Below, piece by piece: positions 25,667 to 35,165 of a stretch of 64,000 nt of DNA. The DNA is taken from assembly GCF_000740785.1 (NCBI RefSeq), contig NZ_JFZB01000022.1:21400-85399 (forward strand), written 5' to 3'. A program made the position numbers and the translations under genes. The notes under the pieces were generated by a model. That model worked only from the letters and a program-made list of their open reading frames with translations. It was not told where the DNA came from and did not search any database. This DNA is from Paenirhodobacter enshiensis (lineage in GTDB: Bacteria; Pseudomonadota; Alphaproteobacteria; Rhodobacterales; Rhodobacteraceae). How positions within the stretch are numbered: position 1 is the first letter of the stretch; each line of letters starts with the position of its first letter.

Positions 25667-27436
25667 TCAGCCGTCCTCGAACGGGTCCCATTCGTCCTCG
25701 ACCTCGGGCAGGGCCTCGGCCTGGCGTTCGGCCATCAGATCGCGCGCGAGGGCGATCTCCTCGAAGCTCGCCTCGGGGAAGGCCGCGAAGATCGCCTGCA
25801 CGACGGCATTGCGTTCGAGCGCCTCCGCCTCGGCTTCGCGGGTCGCGGCCTCGCGGGTCGCGGCGATGGTCGGCGCGCCGCCTTCCGAGACCACCGACAC
25901 GCCCCAGCGGGCGCCGGTCCAGCCCTGCAGCCGCTGCGCGAGCGTGGCGGCAAGGTCGCGTGGCGCCTCGGGCGCGGGTTCGAATTCGATCCGGCCCGGC
26001 GCGTAATGAACGAGCTTCACCCCGCGTTCGACATCGACGAGGAGTTTCACGTCGCGCATCCGGTGGATCAGTTCGAGCACATCCTCGAAGCGCGCATATC
26101 GGGCGAGCGCGGCCGCGGTCTGCGCCACGGCCAGCGTCGCCCCGCCCACCGCTGCACGGCTGAGCGGCGGACCGTCGAGCATTGCGCGCGTCGTCGCACC
26201 CGCCCAGGCCGTCGGCCCCCCGGCGCTGCCGCCGCCCTGACCGGGACCGCGCCCCGCCCCCGAGGCCAGCCCCTGCTGCACCTTGCGCAACAACGTCTCG
26301 GGGTCGGGCAGATCGGCGACATGGGTCATGCGGATCAGCGCCATCTCGGCCGCCATCATCGCGTTCGGCGCGGCCGAGACCTCTTCGATCGCCTTGAGCA
26401 GCATCTGCCACAGCCGGCTGAGCACCCGCATCGGGATCGCCGCCGCCAGCGCCTGACCGCGGGTGCGCTCGTCGGGGGGCACGGTCGGGTCCTCGGCGGC
26501 CTCGGGCGTGATCTTGATGACGGAAACCCAATGGGTGATCTCGGCCAGATCGCGCAGCACCGCGATGGGATCGGCACCGTCGGAATATTGCCGCGACAGC
26601 TCGTCGAGGGCGCCGGCCGCATCGCCCTTCAGCACCATGTCGAACAGATCGAGCACCCGCCCCCGGTCGGCGAGGCCGAGCATCGCACGCACCTGATCGG
26701 CCGTCGTCTCGCCCGCGCCATGCGCGATCGCCTGATCGAGCAGCGACATCGCATCGCGCACCGAGCCCTCGGCCGCGCGGGTGATGAGCGCGAGCGCATC
26801 CATCGCGATCTGCGCGCCTTCCAGCCCCGCGATCTTCGCCAGATGGGCCATCATCACCTCGGGCTCGATCCGGCGCAGGTCGAACCGCTGGCAGCGCGAC
26901 AGCACGGTGACCGGAACCTTGCGGATCTCGGTGGTGGCGAAGATGAATTTCACATGCGCCGGCGGCTCTTCCAGCGTCTTGAGCAGCGCGTTGAACGCCG
27001 AGTTCGACAGCATGTGCACTTCGTCGATGATGTAGACCTTGTAGCGCGCCGAGGTGGGCGCGTAATGCACGCTGTCGAGCACGTTGTTACGGATGTCGTC
27101 GACCTTGGTCTGCGACGCGCCGTCCATCTCGATCACGTCGACATGGCGCCCTTCGGAGATGGCGCGGCAATGCTCGCACACACCGCAGGGTTCGGTCGTC
27201 GGCCCGCCCTTGCCGTCGGCGCCGATGCAGTTCAGCCCCTTGGCGACGATGCGCGCGGTGGTGGTCTTGCCGGTGCCGCGGATGCCGGTGAGGATGAAGG
27301 CCTGCGCGATCCGGTCGGCCGCGAAGGCGTTCTTCAGCGTGCGGACCATGTCCTCCTGCCCGATCAGATCGGCGAAGGTCGCAGGGCGGTATTTCCGGGC
27401 AAGAACCTGATAGCCGGTCGCGGCCGTTTCGGACAT
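25667..27436 (-). CDS. dnaX: DNA polymerase III subunits gamma/tau
   Basis: The 589-residue clamp-loader ATPase has Walker A FILTGIRGTGKTTTARI near residues 47-63, zinc cysteines in EPCGVCEHC, the DEVHMLSNSAFNALLKTLEEPP Walker B/sensor region and the SRCQRFDLRRI arginine-finger block. The C-terminal third (~residues 375-589) is the alphaproteobacterial tau-specific region. I noticed no A6G-type slippery motif for gamma production in this GC-rich gene. First gene of the dnaX-ybaB-recR set; divergent from petP. Confidence 0.96.
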   Translation of the reverse strand: MSETAATGYQVLARKYRPATFADLIGQEDMVRTLKNAFAADRIAQAFILTGIRGTGKTTTARIVAKGLNCIGADGKGGPTTEPCGVCEHCRAISEGRHVDVIEMDGASQTKVDDIRNNVLDSVHYAPTSARYKVYIIDEVHMLSNSAFNALLKTLEEPPAHVKFIFATTEIRKVPVTVLSRCQRFDLRRIEPEVMMAHLAKIAGLEGAQIAMDALALITRAAEGSVRDAMSLLDQAIAHGAGETTADQVRAMLGLADRGRVLDLFDMVLKGDAAGALDELSRQYSDGADPIAVLRDLAEITHWVSVIKITPEAAEDPTVPPDERTRGQALAAAIPMRVLSRLWQMLLKAIEEVSAAPNAMMAAEMALIRMTHVADLPDPETLLRKVQQGLASGAGRGPGQGGGSAGGPTAWAGATTRAMLDGPPLSRAAVGGATLAVAQTAAALARYARFEDVLELIHRMRDVKLLVDVERGVKLVHYAPGRIEFEPAPEAPRDLAATLAQRLQGWTGARWGVSVVSEGGAPTIAATREAATREAEAEALERNAVVQAIFAAFPEASFEEIALARDLMAERQAEALPEVEDEWDPFEDG

Positions 27437-27515
27437 TCGGGGGCTCCTCGTGTTGGCGCGCAGTCTAGTCGCCCCACGGGCGGTGTCAAACCGCGTCCTC
27501 GCACCGGATCAACGC

Positions 27516-27544
27516 TTGGAAAGTCAGAACCGCTGCCCTAAAAT
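27516..27544 (+). promoter_or_regulatory. Probable petPR promoter
   Basis: TTGGAA (27516-27521) and TAAAAT (27539-27544) are spaced by exactly 17 bases, 22 bases before the petP start, with AAGAGGA as ribosome binding site. Confidence 0.7.
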
Positions 27545-27566
27545 CGCCTGAACGCAAGAGGACTTC

Positions 27567-28067
27567 ATGGCAGACAGCGGCACCCAGGGCGGCGAATCCC
27601 TGCTCTTCCTGACCGACGAACAGCTGCGGCGCGGCATCGAGGCGATGTTCTTCGCCTATCGCGGCTTCACCTCGGACCCGGACCGGATCCTGGAAAAATA
27701 CGGCTATGGCCGGGCGCATCACCGCGCCATCCACTTCATCAACCGCGAACAGGGCCTGACGGTGACGACGTTGCTGTCGGTTCTCGGCGTGACCAAGCAA
27801 TCGCTGAACCGGGTGCTGCGCACGCTGATCGAGGACGGCCTGGTCGAGAGCCGCATCGGCAAGCGCGACAAGCGCGCCCGCCACCTGTATCTGACCGAGC
27901 GCGGCGAGGTGCTGGAGCGCGAACTCTCCGGCGCGCAGCGCGAGCGGATGCGTGCCGCCTATCGCTCGGCCGGGCCGCAGGCCGTGGCGGGCTTCCGTCA
28001 GGTGCTGGAGGCGATGATGGACCCGGACATGCGCCGCCATTACCAGATGCTGAAGGACAACGTCTGA
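27567..28067 (+). CDS. petP: MarR-family regulator PetP
   Basis: The 166-residue winged-helix protein has the helix-turn-helix VTTLLSVLGVTKQSLNRVLRTLIEDGLVESRIGKRDKRARHLYLTERG, the MarR DNA-recognition helix plus wing with its DKRxR motif. The gene is followed, with a one-base overlap (TGATG), by an OmpR-type response regulator, the same arrangement as petP-petR of Rhodobacter capsulatus, which was described as needed for cytochrome bc1 (petABC) expression and viability. The identification rests on family plus synteny. Confidence 0.85.
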   Translation: MADSGTQGGESLLFLTDEQLRRGIEAMFFAYRGFTSDPDRILEKYGYGRAHHRAIHFINREQGLTVTTLLSVLGVTKQSLNRVLRTLIEDGLVESRIGKRDKRARHLYLTERGEVLERELSGAQRERMRAAYRSAGPQAVAGFRQVLEAMMDPDMRRHYQMLKDNV

Positions 28068-28786
28068 TGGTCGCCGCCCAGAACGCGCCGCATCTGCTGA
28101 TCGTCGACGATGACGAGCGGATCCGCAGCCTGTTGCAGAAGTTCCTGATGCGGAACGGCTTTCTGGTGACGGCTGCGCGCGACGCGGCCCATGCGCGGCG
28201 GCTGCTGGCGGGGCTCGAGTTCAACATGATCGTGCTCGACGTGATGATGCCGGGCGAGGACGGGCTGAGCCTGACCCGCGATCTCAGGGCGCACCGTCTG
28301 CACACGCCGATCCTGCTGCTGACCGCGCGCGGCGAGACCCATGAGCGGATCGAGGGGCTGGAGGCCGGCGCCGACGACTACCTGCCGAAACCGTTCGAGC
28401 CGAAGGAGCTGCTGCTGCGCATCAACGCCATCCTGCGCCGGGTGCCCGAAAGCGTTCAGGCCGGGCCGAAATACCTGACACTCGGCGCGCTGCGCTACGA
28501 TCAGGACCGGGGCGAGCTGTGGTCGGGCGACAGCGCCGTGCGCCTGACCGCGACCGAGGCCGCGCTGATGCGCATCTTCGCCACCCGCGCGGGCGAGGTG
28601 GTCAGCCGCACCGATCTGATCGACGAACTCGGCCGCGACCGCTCGGCGAGCGGCGAGGAGGCGACGGGCGACCGCGCCATCGACGTGCAGATCACCCGCC
28701 TGCGCCGCAAGATCGAGCCCGACCCGCGCGAGCCGCGCTATCTGCAGACCGTGCGCGGCCTCGGCTACATGCTGGCGCCGGACTGA
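28067..28786 (+). CDS. petR: Response regulator PetR
   Basis: The 239-residue OmpR/PhoB-type response regulator has a receiver domain (residues 8-~125) with the acidic pocket IVDDDE, phospho-acceptor Asp58 in VLDVMMPGEDG, Thr86 and Lys108 (LPKPFEP). The C-terminal winged helix (~140-238) ends IDVQITRLRRKIEPDPREPRYLQTVRGLGYML. It overlaps petP by one base. No sensor kinase is encoded next to it. By homology it regulates respiratory/photosynthetic electron transport genes (inference). Confidence 0.88.
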   Translation: MVAAQNAPHLLIVDDDERIRSLLQKFLMRNGFLVTAARDAAHARRLLAGLEFNMIVLDVMMPGEDGLSLTRDLRAHRLHTPILLLTARGETHERIEGLEAGADDYLPKPFEPKELLLRINAILRRVPESVQAGPKYLTLGALRYDQDRGELWSGDSAVRLTATEAALMRIFATRAGEVVSRTDLIDELGRDRSASGEEATGDRAIDVQITRLRRKIEPDPREPRYLQTVRGLGYMLAPD

Positions 28787-28832
28787 CCCCGACACCGGCG
28801 ACCCGCAATTTCCGCGACGCCGCCGGCACGCT

Positions 28833-28876
28833 CCTGTTTCCCCACGCTTCCCTGTTTCCCCACGCTTCCCTGTTTC
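28833..28876 (+). repeat. 18-bp tandem repeat before the NYN-LOTUS gene
   Basis: CCTGTTTCCCCACGCTTC occurs twice in perfect tandem (28833-28850, 28851-28868) and a third, partial unit (CCTGTTTC) follows at 28869. It lies in the 120-base gap between petR and the next gene. Confidence 0.9.
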
Positions 28877-28906
28877 AACGCATCTTCTTGTTAACGAGTC
28901 CCCCCG

Positions 28907-29617
28907 ATGATGTCCGAAAGCGTTCCCGCCCCCTCCTTCGCCCTGCTGATCGACGGCGATCACGTCTCACCAGATGACTTCCCGAAGATCATGGAGGTCG
29001 CCCGCACCGCCGGGGAGCTGCCGGTGATGCGGGTTCATGCCGATACGGCCCGCGTGCCGGGCTGGCGGATGGTGCCGGGGCTGCGCTGCGTCGATTCGGG
29101 CGGCGGCAAGAACACCACCGATATCGCGCTGACCGTCGATGCGCTCGATCTGGTGCTGCGCGGCGGGGCCGCGGGGATCGTTCTCGTGTCGCGCGATCAG
29201 GATTACGCGCCGCTCGCGCTTTACCTGCGCGAACGCCGCATCCCGCTGCTGTGCATCGCCCCCGGCGAGGTTCCCGCCCGGCTGCGCGCCGCAGCGTGGA
29301 AATCAGTCGCCCTGCCGACCGCGCCGACACAGCCCACACCCGCGCCCCCAAAACCTCAGGAGGCGGCCGCTCCCACCCCATCGCCGAAGCAGCAGCCCAA
29401 GCCGGCGAAAGCTGACAGCGTCGAAGCCGTTCTGGCTCTGGTCCTGACAAAACCCGGAGCGACCATCGCTCTGAACGCGATCAATGCCGAAGCACGCCGG
29501 CGAGCGCCCGACTTTCGAATCTCAGAATACGGTCGCTGGCCAACCTGCATCAAGCAACTGCCTGATCGCTACGCCATCGAAGGCGCCGGTCAGGGGGCAA
29601 AAGTGCGCCGCCTCTGA
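28907..29617 (+). CDS. NYN-domain RNase-like protein with C-terminal LOTUS/OST-HTH domain
   Basis: The 236-residue protein has a PIN-like NYN domain (residues ~8-125) with the acidic active-site residues visible as FALLIDGDHV (Asp16, Asp18), GGGKNTTDIALTVDAL (Asp72, Asp78) and VLVSRDQDYAPLALYLRER (Asp97, Asp99). A Pro/Ala-rich linker (~130-168, PTQPTPAPPKPQEAAAP) follows. The C-terminal winged-helix segment SVEAVLALVLTKPGATIALNAINAEARRRAPDF... is consistent with OST-HTH/LOTUS. Such proteins are presumed RNA-binding ribonucleases; the target is unknown. The ATG at 28907 has only a weak ribosome binding site. Confidence 0.82.
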   Translation: MMSESVPAPSFALLIDGDHVSPDDFPKIMEVARTAGELPVMRVHADTARVPGWRMVPGLRCVDSGGGKNTTDIALTVDALDLVLRGGAAGIVLVSRDQDYAPLALYLRERRIPLLCIAPGEVPARLRAAAWKSVALPTAPTQPTPAPPKPQEAAAPTPSPKQQPKPAKADSVEAVLALVLTKPGATIALNAINAEARRRAPDFRISEYGRWPTCIKQLPDRYAIEGAGQGAKVRRL

Positions 29618-29687
29618 CCCTTTCGGCTTTCCATAAATATCCCGGGGGAAGCTGCGGCACAGCCGCAGCGCGGGGGCAGAGCCCCCG
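29618..29687 (+). repeat. Intergenic hairpin repeat, copy 10
   Basis: CCCTTTCGGCTTTCC, ATAAATATCCCGGGGG, then a long GCTGCGGCACAGCCGCAGC palindrome and GGGGGCAGAGCCCCC. It begins directly at the stop codon of the NYN-LOTUS gene and lies before the converging TetR gene. Confidence 0.85.
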
Positions 29688-29731
29688 ACGCGCGCCGCCA
29701 CGGGAAAACCGCTTTCAGGCAAGCCGCCCGG

Positions 29732-30361
29732 TCACTCCGCGCGCACCCCATAGCGCGCCAGAAACATCTCCAGCGCCGCATCTATCACCCGTTTCGCCTC
29801 GGCCTTGCTGATGCGACGGCTCACACCATAGAGCAGCCGGTCCTGAATATCGGCGCAGCACAGCGACGCGAACTGATCCGCCGCCAGATCGAAATCCCCG
29901 ATCGCCAGCTCGCCGCGTTCGGCGGCGGCACGCAGATATTCCCCCAGCCGCTCGCGCAGCAACATCGGGCCGGACTGATAGAACTCGCGCCCGATTTCGG
30001 GGAAGCGCGCTGCCTCCGCCACGCCGATACGAAACAGCGCCTGACCGAAGTCGGAACTGATGAACTCGATGATCTTTTCCGCGACGAAACGCAGCATCTC
30101 GGGCGCCGGGGTCTCGGGGCTGAGCGTCTGCTGCGCCTCCTCGGTCTGGCGGGCGCATTCGCTTTTGCTCGCTTCCAGAAACAGCAGCCGCTTGTCGGGG
30201 AAATAGCTGTAAAGCGTCGCCTTCGACACGCCGGCCTGCTGCGCGATCGCGTCGACCGAGGCACCTTCATAGCCATCACGCAGGAAGACCATCCGCGCGC
30301 CTTCCAGAACCTGCCCGAACTTGCGTCCGCGCCGGATCGTAGTGCCCTTCACCTCGGCCAT
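29732..30361 (-). CDS. TetR/AcrR-family regulator
   Basis: The 209-residue protein has an N-terminal helix-turn-helix GASVDAIAQQAGVSKATLYSYFPDKRLLF (~residues 33-61) and a helical ligand-binding C-terminal part (ADQFASLCCADIQDRLLYGVSRRISKAEAKRVIDAALEMFLARYG, TetR_C-like). The start at 30361 is chosen as MAEVKGTTIRRGRKFGQVLEGA. No obvious target gene lies next to it; aroC starts on the same strand upstream. The effector is unknown. Confidence 0.88.
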   Translation of the reverse strand: MAEVKGTTIRRGRKFGQVLEGARMVFLRDGYEGASVDAIAQQAGVSKATLYSYFPDKRLLFLEASKSECARQTEEAQQTLSPETPAPEMLRFVAEKIIEFISSDFGQALFRIGVAEAARFPEIGREFYQSGPMLLRERLGEYLRAAAERGELAIGDFDLAADQFASLCCADIQDRLLYGVSRRISKAEAKRVIDAALEMFLARYGVRAE

Positions 30362-30463
30362 ATCGCCCCCCGCCTGATCGGTCGAGAATAAACCCGTCAG
30401 TTCAGTTTCGGCAAGGCGGTGCGCGATCACATGCGCGCCACATCGCTCTGCGCGGACGCGAAA

Positions 30464-31564
30464 TCAGCCGATCTCGCCGCGGATGCCGCCGGTCTGGCCG
30501 CGGTCCATCAGCAGCTGATCGAGGATCACGCAAGCCACCATCGCCTCGGCCACCGGCACGGCGCGGATGCCGACGCAGGGGTCGTGCCGGCCCTTGGTGA
30601 TCACCTCGACCTCGTTGCCCGCCACATCGACCGAGCGGCGCGGCGTCAGGATCGAGGAGGTCGGCTTGACCGCGAAGCGCAGCACGATCGGCTGGCCGGT
30701 GGTGATGCCGCCCAGAATGCCGCCGGCATGGTTCGACAGATAGACCGGCCCATCCGGGCCCATGCGCATCTCGTCGGCGTTCTCGGTGCCGGTCAGCGCC
30801 GCGGCCGCCATGCCCTCGCCGAACTCGACGCCCTTGACCGCGTTGATCGTCATGATCGCGGCGGCAAGCTCGCTGTCCATCTTGGCATAGATCGGCGCGC
30901 CGAGGCCGGGCGGGCAGCCTTCGACCACCAGCTCGATCATCGCGCCCACCGAGTTCTGACCCTTGCGGATCGCCTCGAGATAGTCGGTCCATTCCGTCAC
31001 CGCGGCCGCATCCGGGATGAAGAACGGGTTGTTCAGGATCTCGTCGCGGTCGAACCGGGCCGGGTCGATGTGCTTCTCGCCCATCTGCACCATGTAGCCG
31101 GTGATCCGCAGCCCGGGCGCCAGGGCCTTCAGCACCGCCTGCGCGACCCCGCCCGCCGCGACCCGCGCCGCCGTCTCGCGCGCCGAGGAGCGCCCGCCGC
31201 CGCGATAGTCGCGGATGCCGTATTTCTGCCAGTAGGTGACATCGGCGTGCCCCGGACGGAATTGCCGGGCGATCTCGCCATAATCGCGGCTGCGCTGATC
31301 GGTGTTCTCGATCATCAGCTGAATGGGCGTGCCGGTGCTGCGCCCCTCGAACACGCCCGACAGGATCTTCACCCGGTCGGGCTCCTGCCGCTGGGTGGTC
31401 ATCTTCGACTGACCGGGCCGGCGCCGGTCGAGGAAGACCTGCAGGAAGCCCTCGTCGATCTCCACGCCCGGCGGGCAGCCGTCGACCGTCGCGCCCAGAG
31501 CGGGCCCGTGGCTTTCGCCCCAGGTGGTGACCCGAAACAGATGTCCGAAGGTGTTGTAGCTCAT
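30464..31564 (-). CDS. aroC: Chorismate synthase
   Basis: The 366-residue FMN-dependent enzyme converts 5-enolpyruvylshikimate 3-phosphate to chorismate. The signatures are [27 protein letters not shown] at the N-terminus, [37 protein letters not shown] and the C-terminal [19 protein letters not shown]. The start at 31564 gives [10 protein letters not shown]. Length is usual. Stand-alone; divergent from thiBPQ. Confidence 0.97.
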   Translation of the reverse strand: MSYNTFGHLFRVTTWGESHGPALGATVDGCPPGVEIDEGFLQVFLDRRRPGQSKMTTQRQEPDRVKILSGVFEGRSTGTPIQLMIENTDQRSRDYGEIARQFRPGHADVTYWQKYGIRDYRGGGRSSARETAARVAAGGVAQAVLKALAPGLRITGYMVQMGEKHIDPARFDRDEILNNPFFIPDAAAVTEWTDYLEAIRKGQNSVGAMIELVVEGCPPGLGAPIYAKMDSELAAAIMTINAVKGVEFGEGMAAAALTGTENADEMRMGPDGPVYLSNHAGGILGGITTGQPIVLRFAVKPTSSILTPRRSVDVAGNEVEVITKGRHDPCVGIRAVPVAEAMVACVILDQLLMDRGQTGGIRGEIG

Positions 31565-31643
31565 GGGCGCGCCCTCCAATCTTGTGTCCCGCATAGCGGG
31601 GGGCGGGCCGTCGCTCAAGCGGTTTCCCACAGGCGGTTTCCCC

Positions 31644-31671
31644 TTGCACGGAGGGCGCCATCGCCTATGGT
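31644..31671 (+). promoter_or_regulatory. Probable promoter of the thi riboswitch-thiBPQ transcript
   Basis: TTGCAC (31644-31649) and TATGGT (31666-31671) are spaced by 16 bases, ending just upstream of the riboswitch P1 helix. Confidence 0.6.
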
Positions 31672-31676
31672 CTGCG

Positions 31677-31774
31677 CTACCTCGGGGTGCCGGGGGGCGT
31701 TTCACGCGCCCCGGCTGAGATGCGCAAGCGGACCCGTTGAACCTGAACCGGTTAATGCCGGCGGAGGGAAGGTA
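31677..31774 (+). promoter_or_regulatory. TPP riboswitch (THI element)
   Basis: This is the conserved thi-box RNA that binds thiamine pyrophosphate and represses downstream genes. Core blocks are TCGGGGTGCC, GGCTGAGATGCG, ACCCGTTGAACCTGAACCGG and TTAATGCCGGCGGAGGGA, in order and with usual spacing. The P1 helix is probably formed by TACCTC and the terminal GAGGGAAGGTA. It lies 64 bases before thiB. No clear terminator was identified, so control of translation initiation is more likely (inference). Confidence 0.95.
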
Positions 31775-31837
31775 TCCGGGAACTCTCCCCGGCTCCGCTC
31801 CGCCTGCAGGCCAGAGTCGAATGAAGTGGAGACACCG

Positions 31838-32827
31838 ATGAGAAAAACTCTGATGCTTGCGGGATTTCTTCTGGCCGCCGCCCCCGCGCTGGCCGATGAA
31901 AAGCCCGTCCTGACGGTCTATGCGCCGGAATATTTCGCCGGCGAATGGGGGCCGGGCCAGAAGATGGCCGAGGGCTTCGAGAAGACCTGCGGCTGCGACG
32001 TCAAGGTCGTGGGCGTCGACGTGCTGCCGCGCATCCTGCTCGAGGGCGACAAGACCCCGGCCGATGTGGTGGTGGGCTTCACCGCCGACGTGATGCAGCG
32101 CGCGAAGGACACCGGCCTGTTCGCGCCCCATCGCGAGGATCTGTCGCGCCTGACCCTGCCGGTCGCCTGGACCGACGACACCTTCCTGCCCTTCGACTGG
32201 TCCGAGACCGCCTTCGTCTACGACAAGACCAAGGTGAAGAACCCGCCGAAATCCTTCGCCGATCTGCTGAACGCCCCCGATGACGCCTACAAGATCGCCA
32301 TCGAGGATCCGCGCACCTCGCTCTCGGGTCTGGCGCTGCTGCTGTGGGTGAAATCGGTCTATGGCGACAAGGCCCCCGAGGCCTGGGCGAAGCTCGCCCC
32401 GAAGGTGCTGACCGTGGCGCCGGGCTGGTCCGAGGCCTATTCGCTCTTCACCAAGGGCGAGGCCGACATGGTGCTGAGCTTCACCACCTCGCCCGCCTAT
32501 CACATCATCGAGGAAAAGGACGACACCAAGGCCGCCGCGATCTTCACCGAGGGAAACTATTTCCTCGCCGAGACCGCCGCGCAGCTGAAGGGCACGAAGC
32601 ACCCGGAGCTCGCGCAGAAGTTCATGGATTACCTGCTGTCGGATGACTTCCAGGGCATGATCGGCGTCGGCAACTGGTCCTATCCGGCGGTGATGAAGCC
32701 CGGCTTCCTGCCGCCCGAGTTCGAGGCCCTGCCGAAGGCCGAGAAGACCCTGTTCCTCACCCCCGAGGCGGCCGAGGCCCTGCGCGCTCCGGCGATCGAG
32801 GAATGGCGTCAGGCCTTCCGCAAGTGA
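31838..32827 (+). CDS. thiB: Thiamine ABC transporter, substrate-binding protein
   Basis: The 329-residue periplasmic protein of the ThiBPQ importer binds thiamine or its phosphates. The signal peptide [19 protein letters not shown] is cleaved near residue 19, and the mature protein starts [41 protein letters not shown] and [33 protein letters not shown] match ThiB. It is the first gene under the TPP riboswitch. thiP starts within its stop codon. Confidence 0.95.
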   Translation: MRKTLMLAGFLLAAAPALADEKPVLTVYAPEYFAGEWGPGQKMAEGFEKTCGCDVKVVGVDVLPRILLEGDKTPADVVVGFTADVMQRAKDTGLFAPHREDLSRLTLPVAWTDDTFLPFDWSETAFVYDKTKVKNPPKSFADLLNAPDDAYKIAIEDPRTSLSGLALLLWVKSVYGDKAPEAWAKLAPKVLTVAPGWSEAYSLFTKGEADMVLSFTTSPAYHIIEEKDDTKAAAIFTEGNYFLAETAAQLKGTKHPELAQKFMDYLLSDDFQGMIGVGNWSYPAVMKPGFLPPEFEALPKAEKTLFLTPEAAEALRAPAIEEWRQAFRK

Positions 32828-34383
32828 GCGGCCCCCGGATCGAGGCCCGGATCCCGGTGGCGTTTCCCCTTGCCGGGGGAAGCGCCGCCCTGATCGTCGC
32901 GGCCCTGATCCTCGTGCCGCTTGGGGCGGTCACGATGACGGCGGGGGGGCTGCGCGCCCCTTCGCCCGCCGATCTCGAAGCGCTGTGGTTCACGCTGTGG
33001 CAGGCGGCGGTTTCGGCTGCGGTGTCCTGCGCGCTGGCGGTGCCGGCGGCGCGGGCGCTGAACCGGCGCCGGTTTCCCGGACGCACCGCGCTGGTCGCGC
33101 TGATGGGGGCGCCGTTCGTGCTGCCCTCGATCGTCGCGGTGACGGCGCTGCTGACGGTGTTCGGCCGCAAGGGGCTGGTGAACGAGGCGCTCGGCGCGCT
33201 CGGCCTGCCGTCGGTCGGGATCTATGGCGCGCATGGGGTGATCCTCGCGCATGTGTTTTTCAACCTGCCGCTCGCGGTGCGCATGATCTTGCACGGCTGG
33301 CAGGCGATCCCGTCCGAGAGGATGCGCCTCGCCGCCTCTCTCGGCTTCGGTCCGGCCGAGGTGGCCCGCCATCTGGAGCGGCCGATGCTGCGTCAGGTGC
33401 TGCCCGGCGCCTTTCTGGCGATCTTCCTCGTGTGCCTGACCTCTTTCGCGGTGGCGCTGATCCTCGGCGGCGGGCCGCGGGCGACGACGCTCGAACTCGC
33501 GATCTTTCAGGCGTTCCGCTATGACGCCGATCTTGGCCGGGCGGCGGCGCTGGCGCTCGCTCAGGTGGCGGTAACGCTGATCGCGCTCGGCCTCGCGGCG
33601 GCGGTGACGGCGCCGCCGGCCTTCGGAGCGGGCCTCGACCGGGCGGGCGAGCGGCTGATCCCGACGGGCCGCCTGCGCACGGCCAAGGACGCGACGGTGA
33701 TCGCGCTGATCGCGGTCTTCCTGCTGGTGCCGCTCGCGACGGTGCTGACGGGCGGAGCGGGGCAGATCCCGCGCCTTCCGGCCTCGGTCTGGCACGCGAC
33801 GGCGGTGTCGCTTGCGGTGGCGGCGGGGTCCACCGTGCTGACGGTGGCGCTCGCGCTCACCCTCGCCACGGCGGGCAGGAAATGGGCCGAAGCTGCGGGG
33901 ATGCTGCCGATGGCGGTGTCGTCGCTCGTCTTCGGAACCGGGCTGTTCATCGTGCTGCGCCCGCTCGCCCCGCCCGCCATGCTGGCTTTGCCGGTGACGC
34001 TGATCGCCAACGCGTTGATGAGCCTGCCCTTCGCGCTGCGCGTCCTGCTGCCCGAGGCGAAACGGCTGGCCGCGGATTACGACCGGCTCGCGGCTTCGCT
34101 CGGGCTGCGGAGCTGGGCGCGGCTGCGGTTTCTGACGCTGCCGCGGCTCGCCCGGCCGCTCGGCTTCGCGGCGGGGCTGGCGGCGGCGTTCTCGATGGGC
34201 GATCTCGGGGTGATCACGCTGTTTTCGGACGGCCATCAGCAGACCCTGCCGATGGCGATCTATGCGATGATGGGCTCTTATCACCAGAACCTGGCGGCGG
34301 GGGCGGCAACGGTGCTGACCGCGATCACGCTCGGGTTGTTCTATGGTCTCGACCGGATCGGACGGCGTTCAGATGACATGTGA
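32824..34383 (+). CDS. thiP: Thiamine ABC transporter, permease
   Basis: The 519-residue inner-membrane permease has two BPD_transp_1 halves (~12 helices). Each half has the EAA loop: [29 protein letters not shown] in the first and [29 protein letters not shown] in the second. The start is probably GTG at 32824, which overlaps the thiB stop (GTGA); an earlier in-frame ATG at 32803 lies within thiB. It works with ThiB and ThiQ to import thiamine. Confidence 0.93.
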   Translation: MSGPRIEARIPVAFPLAGGSAALIVAALILVPLGAVTMTAGGLRAPSPADLEALWFTLWQAAVSAAVSCALAVPAARALNRRRFPGRTALVALMGAPFVLPSIVAVTALLTVFGRKGLVNEALGALGLPSVGIYGAHGVILAHVFFNLPLAVRMILHGWQAIPSERMRLAASLGFGPAEVARHLERPMLRQVLPGAFLAIFLVCLTSFAVALILGGGPRATTLELAIFQAFRYDADLGRAAALALAQVAVTLIALGLAAAVTAPPAFGAGLDRAGERLIPTGRLRTAKDATVIALIAVFLLVPLATVLTGGAGQIPRLPASVWHATAVSLAVAAGSTVLTVALALTLATAGRKWAEAAGMLPMAVSSLVFGTGLFIVLRPLAPPAMLALPVTLIANALMSLPFALRVLLPEAKRLAADYDRLAASLGLRSWARLRFLTLPRLARPLGFAAGLAAAFSMGDLGVITLFSDGHQQTLPMAIYAMMGSYHQNLAAGAATVLTAITLGLFYGLDRIGRRSDDM

Positions 34384-35110
34384 CGGGCCTAAATTCGCGG
34401 GGCTGCAACTGGAGGGGCTGGAGTTGCGTCAGGGCGACTTCCGGCTGAGCGCGACGCTCGCCATCCCGGCCGGTGCGCGGGTCGCGCTGATCGGTCCCTC
34501 GGGCGCGGGCAAAACGACGCTGCTGTCGGCGATCGCGGGCTTCCTGCCGCCCAGCGCCGGGCGCATCCTGTGGGCGGGCACCGACATCGGCGCGCTGCCG
34601 CCGGGCGAACGCCCGCTGTCGATCCTGTTTCAGGACCAGAACCTGTTTCCGCATCTGACGGTCGGGCAGAACCTCGGCCTCGGGATCGACCCGCGGCTGC
34701 GGCTGTCGGCCGGGGACAAGGTGCGGATCGGGGGCGTGCTCGACAAGGTGGGCCTCGCCGGGATGGCGGCGCGCCGCCCGGCCGAGCTGTCGGGCGGGCA
34801 GCAATCGCGGGTGGCGCTGGCGCGCGCGCTGCTGCGCGGCCGGCCGATGCTGCTGCTCGACGAGCCTTTCGCCGCGCTCGGCCCGGCACTGAAGGACGAG
34901 ATGCTGGCGCTGGTCGCCGGGATGGCCGCCGAAAAGGGCACCACCGTCCTGATGGTCAGCCACGATCCCGCCGATGCCCGCGCACTCTGCCCCGAGACGA
35001 TCCTCGTCGCCGAGGGGCGCGCCTTGCCGCCGCAACCGACGGAGGCGTTGCTCAACGCCCCGCCGCCGGTGCTTCGGGCCTACCTCGGCCAGCGGCACAC
35101 GGAGCGCTGA
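34373..35110 (+). CDS. thiQ: Thiamine ABC transporter, ATPase
   Basis: The 245-residue ABC ATPase has Walker A LIGPSGAGKTT (~residues 40-50), the Q-loop LFQDQNLFPHLTVGQN, signature LSGGQQSRVALARALLRG, Walker B MLLLDEPFAALG and a His switch VSHDPADA. The ATG at 34373 overlaps the end of thiP by 11 bases, so it is coupled. Last gene of the riboswitch-controlled thiBPQ operon. Confidence 0.95.
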   Translation: MTCDGPKFAGLQLEGLELRQGDFRLSATLAIPAGARVALIGPSGAGKTTLLSAIAGFLPPSAGRILWAGTDIGALPPGERPLSILFQDQNLFPHLTVGQNLGLGIDPRLRLSAGDKVRIGGVLDKVGLAGMAARRPAELSGGQQSRVALARALLRGRPMLLLDEPFAALGPALKDEMLALVAGMAAEKGTTVLMVSHDPADARALCPETILVAEGRALPPQPTEALLNAPPPVLRAYLGQRHTER

Positions 35111-35165
35111 TCCCCCGGGGGGCCGCAGGCACGGACACGGCTGCGCGACCGAAAGCCTTTGCGGG

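Noticed and set aside
29715..30158. Alternative leftward frame within the TetR gene
   Set aside because: It lacks any domain. The overlapping frame has a clear TetR helix-turn-helix.
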